NCBI GenBank assembly: GCA_030706665.1
Contig: JAUZOB010000076.1
Location: forward strand, 1 to 11,711
Length of the DNA stretch: 11,711 bases
Direction: 5' to 3'
Source: Bacteroidota bacterium
GTDB taxonomy: Bacteria; Bacteroidota; Bacteroidia; Bacteroidales; Prolixibacteraceae
In this document: piece by piece, positions 6,304 through 11,711 of the stretch
Numbering within the stretch: the first letter of the stretch is position 1
How the letters are laid out: each line of letters starts with the position of its first letter
Notes under the pieces: generated by a model
Database searches by the model: none
What the model saw: the letters and a program-made list of their open reading frames with translations, nothing else
What the model was told of the DNA's origin: nothing
Position numbers and translations under genes: made by a program

Positions 6304-8781
6304 ATGAACAAGAACTTATACGCTGATGTAATTCTGCCTCTCCCTCTTGGAAACTTCACCTATGAAATTCCTGAAGAATTTCAAGAGAGTGTGTGTCCGG
6401 GGAAAAGGGTCGTCGTTCAATTCGGAAAGAAAAAATTCTATTCTGCATTGATCCGGAATATTCATGATCAAAAACCGACTGACTTTGAACCTAAATGCAT
6501 AGAAGCTGTTCTTGATGACACTCCGGTTATCCTTCCCCATCAATTTACATTCTGGGAATGGATGGCCAACTATTACATGTGTACCGAAGGAGAAGTATTT
6601 AAAGCGGCCCTCCCTTCCGGATTAAAGCTCGAGAGCCAATCACGTCTTTTCCTAAATGAAGAAGCTCCGATACCAGCCCCTCTTCCTGAAAAAGAAGAAC
6701 TCATCTACAATTTATTACTCGATCAGAAAGCATCGACTGTTGAAGAGCTGAATGCGATCATGGGGACAGGAGGTGCATTAAAACATATTAAGTCTCTCAT
6801 CAGTCAGGGGATTGTAGTCATTGAAGAGAAGATAAGTTCCGATTACAAACCTAAAAGTCAATTTTTCATTTCTCTTGCTGACGAATATTGCTCTGAGGAG
6901 AAATTGAGAAATACATTTAACCATCTGAAAAAAGCAAAGAAGCAGGAAGAGACGTTAATGGAATTCTTACATCTTACACAGTTCTTCTCTGCTAATCCGA
7001 TCAAAGAACTTCCCCGTCACGATCTGCTAGTAAAAATAAAGGGTGCGCAAGGTGCGTTAACCGGCCTTATAAAAAAAGGAATCTTAACTCAATTTGAGAA
7101 AAATGTCAACCGAATTGGCCCATACAATGGAAACCTTAATGAATTAAAACCTCTGAGTTCCGCTCAGCAAAAAGCTTTCTACGATACCAAAGCCCTTTTT
7201 GACAAGCACCCGGTTGTTCTCTTACATGGAGTTACGTCAAGTGGGAAAACCGAGATTTATATACACTTGATCAAAGAATACATCAATAAAGGTTATCAAG
7301 TCCTTTATCTCCTTCCGGAAATCGGACTTACAACTCAAATTACGACAAGATTACAGACGGTCTTTGGAGATCTGACAGGAATCTATCATTCTAAGTTCAA
7401 CGACAACGAAAGAGTGGAAACATGGAACCGGGTATTGTCATTCGCCCACGGAGATAAGAATTCCTATCAACTTATTCTGGGAGCTCGCTCTGCGGTATTT
7501 CTTCCATTTAGCAATCTCGGGCTGATTATCGTTGATGAAGAACATGAGAACTCCTATAAACAATTTGATCCTGCTCCACGCTATCACGCGCGCGATGCTG
7601 CAATCCTCCTGGCTCATCTGAGCAATGCTAAAACACTGCTGGGGACTGCGACACCTGCTATTGAGAGCTATTATAACGCACTCACCGGAAAGTATGGCAT
7701 GGTAGAACTGAAGACACGATATAGGGAGATTGAACTTCCGGCAACAGTTATTGTTGATACTCGTGACGCGTACAAACGCAAACAAATGAAATCTCATTTC
7801 ACCCCGGCATTATTTGAAGGAATCCAAACTGCCTTAAATAAAAACGAACAGATAATTCTTTTTCAAAATCGACGGGGATTTGCCCCCTTTTTGCAGTGTA
7901 AAAACTGCGGTTGGATCCCAAAATGCCGACATTGTGATGTCAGCCTTACTTATCACAAACATTCCGGAAGCCTAAACTGCCATTATTGTGGCTATTCTGA
8001 ACGAATTCCACAAAAATGTGGGCATTGCCATTCCGATACGCTACAAACAATCGGGTTTGGAACTGAGAAGATTGAAGAAGAAATCAAGATCTTGTTCCCC
8101 GATGCACGTGTTAGCAGAATGGATCTGGATACAACACGGACTAAAAGAGCATTCGAAAATATTATCGCAGACTTTGAACAACACAAAATAGATATTCTTG
8201 TCGGCACCCAAATGATTACCAAAGGGCTTGACTTTGAAAATGTAAGTTTAGTTGGAATTCTAAATGCTGACAACATGCTTAACTTTCCTGACTTCAGAGC
8301 AGCAGAAAGAAGTTTTCAACTTATTGCTCAGGTAAGCGGCCGTGCCGGGAGGAAACACGGACAAGGAAAAGTAATCATACAAACAGCATCTCCCGATCAC
8401 CCGGTTCTGAATTTTGTTCTGAACAACGACTATCAGGGAATGTTTAAAGCTCAAATTGAAGAACGCAAACTATTCCGCTATCCTCCATTTTTCCGAATGA
8501 TCGTATTTAACCTTCGCCATCGGGACCAAAAGAAAGTGGAACGGGCAGCAAAACAATTCGCAGCAGATTTACGCACTGTATTCGGGCAACGTGTTCTCGG
8601 CCCGGAAGATCCTGTTATCAGCAGAATGCAGGGATATTATCAAAAAATGATCTGGCTGAAGACAGAAAGACAGGTTCCGCCATCTCAAATAAAGAGAGTC
8701 ATCAATGAGAAAATTGCACAACTCAAAGAATTATCAGAATACAGTTCGTTGATAATTATGGCAGATGTCGATCCGATGTAA
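6304..8781 (+). CDS. priA: replication restart helicase PriA
   Basis: An 825-residue superfamily 2 DNA helicase that recognises stalled forks and D-loops and reloads the replisome. The N-terminal 3'-DNA-binding domain (about 1-100, ADVILPLPLGNFTYEIP) is followed by a winged-helix-like linker region. Helicase lobe 1 carries Walker A GVTSSGKT (309-316, Lys315) and a DEEH box (411-414). Eight zinc-binding cysteines lie at 532, 535, 541, 544, 559, 562, 572 and 575. Lobe 2 motifs are TKGLDF (639-644) and SGRAGR (678-683). The C-terminus ends in the typical ADVDP. It is longer than E. coli PriA (732), mainly between the DNA-binding domain and the helicase, as I recall is usual in Bacteroidota. All key residues are present. 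The ATG is 7 bases after a terminator and has no Shine-Dalgarno. Confidence 0.97.
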   Translation: MNKNLYADVILPLPLGNFTYEIPEEFQESVCPGKRVVVQFGKKKFYSALIRNIHDQKPTDFEPKCIEAVLDDTPVILPHQFTFWEWMANYYMCTEGEVFKAALPSGLKLESQSRLFLNEEAPIPAPLPEKEELIYNLLLDQKASTVEELNAIMGTGGALKHIKSLISQGIVVIEEKISSDYKPKSQFFISLADEYCSEEKLRNTFNHLKKAKKQEETLMEFLHLTQFFSANPIKELPRHDLLVKIKGAQGALTGLIKKGILTQFEKNVNRIGPYNGNLNELKPLSSAQQKAFYDTKALFDKHPVVLLHGVTSSGKTEIYIHLIKEYINKGYQVLYLLPEIGLTTQITTRLQTVFGDLTGIYHSKFNDNERVETWNRVLSFAHGDKNSYQLILGARSAVFLPFSNLGLIIVDEEHENSYKQFDPAPRYHARDAAILLAHLSNAKTLLGTATPAIESYYNALTGKYGMVELKTRYREIELPATVIVDTRDAYKRKQMKSHFTPALFEGIQTALNKNEQIILFQNRRGFAPFLQCKNCGWIPKCRHCDVSLTYHKHSGSLNCHYCGYSERIPQKCGHCHSDTLQTIGFGTEKIEEEIKILFPDARVSRMDLDTTRTKRAFENIIADFEQHKIDILVGTQMITKGLDFENVSLVGILNADNMLNFPDFRAAERSFQLIAQVSGRAGRKHGQGKVIIQTASPDHPVLNFVLNNDYQGMFKAQIEERKLFRYPPFFRMIVFNLRHRDQKKVERAAKQFAADLRTVFGQRVLGPEDPVISRMQGYYQKMIWLKTERQVPPSQIKRVINEKIAQLKELSEYSSLIIMADVDPM

Positions 8782-8970
8782 TTTGGCTTCTGCAATTATT
8801 AAGAATTGAAAATTCATCCCTATTTCCATTATTTCAAACCTCGCCGAAGGACTCGTGTGTGAATCAATCGGCATTTCCCCAGTCAATAAAAAACAAATAT
8901 TAAATGATACTCCCATTTATCCTGTTTAACGACTGACTATCAGGCGCTTCCATTAAAGCCTTTGTTAAAG

Positions 8971-9000
8971 TTTGTTATTATTTTGACTTGCATATCTTTA
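8971..9000 (+). promoter_or_regulatory. candidate upstream promoter of the parAB operon
   Basis: TTTG at 8971-8974, an 18-base spacer and TATCTTTA at 8993-9000 (one mismatch to TAnnTTTG). The -33 box lies in a small tandem repeat, TTTGTTA at 8961-8967 and again at 8971-8977. It implies a leader of about 55 nt. Confidence 0.5.
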
Positions 9001-9017
9001 AGTTTTCGAATAAGTAT

Positions 9018-9025
9018 TAAATTTG
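9018..9025 (+). promoter_or_regulatory. candidate second -7 element of the parAB operon
   Basis: TAAATTTG matches TAnnTTTG fully and lies 36 bases before the parA ATG. The possible -33 (TTTA at 8997-9000, 17 bases upstream) is weak and overlaps the other -7 box, so the two promoters would probably exclude one another. Confidence 0.4.
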
Positions 9026-9061
9026 TGCTCTGTTTATTAAAAATATAAGCTAGACTATATA

Positions 9062-9862
9062 ATGGGTAAAATCATTGCTTTAGCCAATCAGAAAGGAGGA
9101 GTCGGTAAGACCACAACAGCTATTAATCTGGCAGCTAGCCTTGCTGTACTCGAACAAAAGGTGCTCCTCATTGATGCCGATCCACAGGCCAACGCTACGT
9201 CAGGAGTGGGGCTTGACATACGGACAGTAAAGAGTAGCATCTATGACTGCGTGGTTGAGAACATGGACCCCAGAGAGATTATTGTAGAGACTGACGTTGA
9301 TCGACTCAGCATTATTCCTTCGCATATTGACCTTGTTGGTGCGGAAATAGAGATGCTGAATCTTCCTAACAGAGAAAAAGTGCTTAAAACAGTACTTGAA
9401 CAAATCCGGGACGAATATGATTTCATTCTGATCGATTGTTCTCCTTCTTTAGGATTGATTACCGTTAATGCTCTTACAGCAGCAGATTCAGTAGTTATTC
9501 CGGTCCAATGTGAATATTTCGCTCTTGAAGGCCTTGGAAAACTTCTGAATACAATCAAGATCATACAGAATCGTCTGAATCCGGAACTAGAGATTGAAGG
9601 TTTCCTTCTTACTATGTATGATGCACGTCTTAACCTTTCGAATCAGGTTTATGATGAGGTCCACCGACATTTTCAGGAAATGGTATTCGATACCATTATT
9701 CAGCGGAATATTCGATTGAGTGAAGCTCCCAGTTACGGGAAGCCGGTACTTCTTTACGATGCAAGTTCAAAAGGTGCGGTAAATTATCTAAACCTCGCTC
9801 GTGAAGTCTTAAAGAAGAACAATAAGCATCAATTGAAAGAAGAACAAAAAGTAAAAGCATAA
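9062..9862 (+). CDS. parA: chromosome-partitioning ATPase ParA (Soj type)
   Basis: A 266-residue deviant-Walker ATPase that binds the nucleoid as an ATP dimer and, with ParB at parS, moves replicated origins apart. The deviant Walker A is KGGVGKTT (11-18), with signature Lys11 and catalytic Lys16. DADPQANAT (38-46) is the Walker A' motif with Asp40, and FILIDCSPSLG (121-131) is Walker B with Asp125. EAPSYGKPVLLYDASSKGA (221-239) is the conserved C-terminal stretch of chromosomal ParA/Soj proteins and separates it from MinD. There is no N-terminal HTH domain of the kind found in large plasmid ParA. The start ATG gives the standard MGKIIALANQKGG. ParB follows after 24 bases in the same direction, supporting a segregation operon. 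This is probably the chromosomal copy, since the neighbours are housekeeping genes. Confidence 0.96.
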   Translation: MGKIIALANQKGGVGKTTTAINLAASLAVLEQKVLLIDADPQANATSGVGLDIRTVKSSIYDCVVENMDPREIIVETDVDRLSIIPSHIDLVGAEIEMLNLPNREKVLKTVLEQIRDEYDFILIDCSPSLGLITVNALTAADSVVIPVQCEYFALEGLGKLLNTIKIIQNRLNPELEIEGFLLTMYDARLNLSNQVYDEVHRHFQEMVFDTIIQRNIRLSEAPSYGKPVLLYDASSKGAVNYLNLAREVLKKNNKHQLKEEQKVKA

Positions 9863-9886
9863 TTATTCGGGTAATTTTTCTTAGAT

Positions 9887-10774
9887 ATGGCTAAACGAAA
9901 CGCTTTAGGAAGAGGATTAGGTGCATTAATTGATGACGCAGATAAAATAATGGAATCTGCTTCCTCTGCACCCTCAGTCAACGAAATCGAGATTTATAAG
10001 ATTGAGGCTAACCCATATCAACCTAGAACCAGATTCGATGATGAAGCCTTGCAGGAACTTTCTAATTCTATTAAAGAATTTGGAATTATTCAGCCTATTA
10101 CCTTAAGAAAGTTTAACGATAGTCACTATCAGATTATTGCGGGAGAACGTCGTTTCAGAGCTTCTAAGCTAGCCGGACTTACCAGTATCCCTGCATATGT
10201 GCGCGAGGCAGATGATGATGGGATGTTGGAAATGGCCCTCATCGAAAACATTCAACGCGAAGACCTCGATGCAATAGAGATTGCATTAAGTTATCAGCGG
10301 TTAATTGATGAATGTAAATTAACCCAAGAGAATCTTGGCGATCGGGTTGGCAAGAAAAGATCGACAGTTACCAATTATCTTCGTCTTTTAAGACTCCCTG
10401 CTCCGATTCAAAAAGGAATCCGGGATAGAGAAATTTCAATGGGACACGCCAGAGCTTTAATTAATATTGAAGATCAGGATACCCAAACTATGATCTTCCA
10501 ACAAATCATTAAATATGATTTCTCCGTCCGCAAGGTCGAGGAAATCGTTCGCAACCTCAATAATGAACAACCGGCTGAATCTGTAGATGAAGAGAACGCA
10601 AATACTACATTTCCTGAAGAATATCATGAGTTGAAAACTCATTTAAGTAGATTCTTCCAATCAAAGATCGATTTTAAAATAAATGAAAAAGGCAAAGGTA
10701 AAATTGTAATCCCTTTCAAGTCGACTCATGAGTTGGAAAAGATCATTGGTATTCTTGACAAATTAAAATCTTAA
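9887..10774 (+). CDS. parB: chromosome-partitioning protein ParB (Spo0J type)
   Basis: A 295-residue CTP-dependent DNA clamp that loads at parS sites and stimulates ParA. The N-terminal KRNALGRGLGALI (3-15) is the short Lys/Arg-Leu segment that in this family contacts ParA and triggers its ATPase. ANPYQPR (41-47), GERRFRA (86-92) and ENIQREDL (120-127) are the ParB-box and CTP-binding motifs. A helix-turn-helix for parS lies at about 145-168 (QENLGDRVGKKRSTVTNYL), followed by MGHARAL. An acidic linker (about 228-245) leads to a C-terminal dimerisation domain (about 250-295). Length and domain order are normal. No parS site of the TGTTnCACGTGnAACA type is seen in this window, so its sites must lie elsewhere. 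It is followed after 17 bases by a DUF5683 gene. Confidence 0.96.
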   Translation: MAKRNALGRGLGALIDDADKIMESASSAPSVNEIEIYKIEANPYQPRTRFDDEALQELSNSIKEFGIIQPITLRKFNDSHYQIIAGERRFRASKLAGLTSIPAYVREADDDGMLEMALIENIQREDLDAIEIALSYQRLIDECKLTQENLGDRVGKKRSTVTNYLRLLRLPAPIQKGIRDREISMGHARALINIEDQDTQTMIFQQIIKYDFSVRKVEEIVRNLNNEQPAESVDEENANTTFPEEYHELKTHLSRFFQSKIDFKINEKGKGKIVIPFKSTHELEKIIGILDKLKS

Positions 10775-10791
10775 ACAAAAAGTTCAGCAAA

Positions 10792-11400
10792 TTGAAATTT
10801 TTTATTAAGTTTATACTCGTTCTAAGCGTCTGCCTCGGGAGTAATATTGTTTATGCTCAAGACAATACTATCCCGACTGACAGTCTTGCCGTAAGCAAGC
10901 AGGAGCATTCACCGCGTAAAGCACTGAGAATGTCTGCACTATGCCCGGGCTTAGGACAGATCTACAACCGAAAGTACTGGAAGGTCCCCATCGTTTATGG
11001 TGGGTTTATCACGTTAGGCTATTTTTTCAACTGGAATAATGGCTGGTTCCATAAATACAAACATGCTTATGGAGACCTTATTGACGATGACACAAGCACC
11101 GAGTACTACAAGGAGCTCGTTCGGAAAGTAAATCCGAACTTTAATTTCGATGATCCCAATAATATCGCATTTTTGAAGAATCGCTTCGAACTCGGTAAAG
11201 ATTATTACCGAAGAAACAGGGATTTATCGGTTATTCTATCTGCAGTCTGGTATGCTTTGCAACTTATTGATGCCAATGTTGATGCCCATCTCATCGATTT
11301 TGACATTAGTGACAAGTTAACTTTTAACTTTGAACCAATGTCAATGCCAACAGGCAATGACAAACCGTTTATCGGACTGCAATGTAAGATTGGATTCTAA
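10792..11400 (+). CDS. DUF5683 membrane/envelope protein, function unknown
   Basis: A 202-residue protein that I recognise as DUF5683, a Bacteroidota family of unknown role commonly found just after parB. It has a signal peptide (MKFFIKFILVLSVCLGSNIVYAQ, likely cleaved near residue 22). A conserved core ALRMSALCPGLGQIYNRKYW (44-63) runs into a hydrophobic helix (66-80), and a second hydrophobic segment (about 146-162) precedes ANVDAHL (161-167). The C-terminus FIGLQCKIGF ends in Phe, recalling outer-membrane proteins. The location could be the inner membrane via the PGLGQ helices or the outer membrane. The start is TTG at 10792: there is no in-frame ATG before residue 47, and starting later would remove the signal peptide. 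It sits 17 bases after parB and 6 before the next gene, so it is part of the parAB operon. Function is not inferred. Confidence 0.82.
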   Translation: MKFFIKFILVLSVCLGSNIVYAQDNTIPTDSLAVSKQEHSPRKALRMSALCPGLGQIYNRKYWKVPIVYGGFITLGYFFNWNNGWFHKYKHAYGDLIDDDTSTEYYKELVRKVNPNFNFDDPNNIAFLKNRFELGKDYYRRNRDLSVILSAVWYALQLIDANVDAHLIDFDISDKLTFNFEPMSMPTGNDKPFIGLQCKIGF

Positions 11401-11406
11401 AATCGT

Positions 11407-11711
11407 ATGCTCATGAAACAATGGACATACCTTTTTGTGGTATTAACCCTTGCCTTTATGGTTTCGGTTAATGCATTCGGAAAGGGGCGGCATAGCCGTA
11501 GCCAAAAACATGTTACGACTCATCACGTAACCAGCGTTAAAAAGAAACGCACTGAAACTGCAATATCATCAAATACTTTTACTAAAAAATTCCAGATTGA
11601 ACCAATAGAGGACCCTTTCAGTCAGAAAATTGATGAACTAATTAGCAGTTGGTATGTAAAATCTGCTTTTGATATGGACACTACTCGTCTTTCAAAAGCC
11701 GAAATTAAAAG
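11407..11711 (+). CDS. probable lytic transglycosylase (MltD/LysM type), N-terminal part only
   Basis: An open frame from ATG 11407 (or in-frame ATG 11413) to the window edge, about 101 residues. It begins with a signal peptide: MKQW, a hydrophobic core and SVNA, with likely cleavage before FGKG. A basic, low-complexity stretch (RHSRSQKHV to VKKKRTE) follows, then KIDELISSWYVKSAF, which resembles the start of the mature region in Bacteroidota membrane-bound lytic murein transglycosylases. The catalytic SLT domain and any LysM repeats would lie beyond the window. The identification rests largely on position, since a parA-parB-DUF5683-transglycosylase order is common in Bacteroidales as I recall. 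The product would cleave peptidoglycan glycan strands in the periplasm. The ATG at 11413 gives the tighter signal peptide; neither start has a clear ribosome binding site. Confidence 0.6.
   Translation, partial: MLMKQWTYLFVVLTLAFMVSVNAFGKGRHSRSQKHVTTHHVTSVKKKRTETAISSNTFTKKFQIEPIEDPFSQKIDELISSWYVKSAFDMDTTRLSKAEIK

Noticed and set aside
7438..7797. 119-residue minus-strand frame inside priA
   Set aside because: It is antisense to the conserved helicase motifs of PriA, with Cys- and Ser-rich composition typical of shadow frames.
8105..8110. CACGTG core inside priA, possible parS
   Set aside because: Flanking bases lack the TGTT/AACA inverted repeat; chance occurrence in coding sequence.
8734..8916. 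60-residue frame on the minus strand across the priA end
   Set aside because: It overlaps the conserved priA C-terminus, has no family features or promoter, and looks like a chance frame.
8917..8925. TTATCCTGT as a DnaA box near parAB, hinting at oriC
   Set aside because: It has two mismatches to TTATCCACA, is isolated, and no AT-rich unwinding region with further boxes or dnaA gene is present. A similar near-match at about 2340 is part of a terminator.
11509..11531. GTTACG/CGTAAC inverted repeat
   Set aside because: It lies in the low-complexity His/Thr-rich coding stretch of the transglycosylase-like gene, and a 6-bp repeat is expected by chance.

Overview
This looks like a chromosomal housekeeping segment from a member of the Bacteroidota, most likely the order Bacteroidales. 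The signs are AT-rich spacers, promoters of the Bacteroidota type (-33 TTTG/TTTC and -7 TAnnTTTG) instead of -35/-10 boxes, few Shine-Dalgarno sequences, a DUF5683 gene behind parAB, and products typical of the phylum. The genus cannot be named from the sequence.

Layout. 1-1338 (minus): the first 446 residues of a GH125 alpha-mannosidase with a twin-arginine-like signal; its 3' end lies off the window. 1339-1737: a divergent spacer of about 400 bp. 1738-2241 (plus): a small exported beta-barrel-like protein of unknown function, followed by a two-hairpin segment that ends in a strong terminator. 2416-3324: an EamA/DMT-family permease. 3580-5140: cmk and ispH, overlapping by 17 nt. 5227-6237: pfkA with its own promoter and a strong terminator. 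6304-8781: priA, which starts only a few bases after that terminator. 8782-9061: a 280-bp spacer holding the parA promoter region. 9062 to the right edge: parA, parB, a DUF5683 membrane protein and the start of a probable lytic transglycosylase, closely spaced and apparently one operon.

How the genes relate. The middle block is core metabolism and replication: pyrimidine nucleotide supply (Cmk), the last step of MEP isoprenoid synthesis (IspH), the committed step of glycolysis (PfkA) and replication restart (PriA). The right block joins chromosome segregation (ParA/ParB) to two cell-envelope genes, one of unknown role. The left block is accessory: a mannan or glycan glycosidase, an orphan outer-membrane-type protein and a permease.

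No clearly new biological system is visible. There is no CRISPR array, insertion sequence, tRNA/rRNA gene, phage or toxin-antitoxin module. The points most worth a second look are the possible small RNA at about 2277-2360, the terminator directly against priA, the parAB-DUF5683-transglycosylase operon, and two start codons (cmk, pfkA) that are best set by promoter position. All promoter calls are visual matches and unverified.
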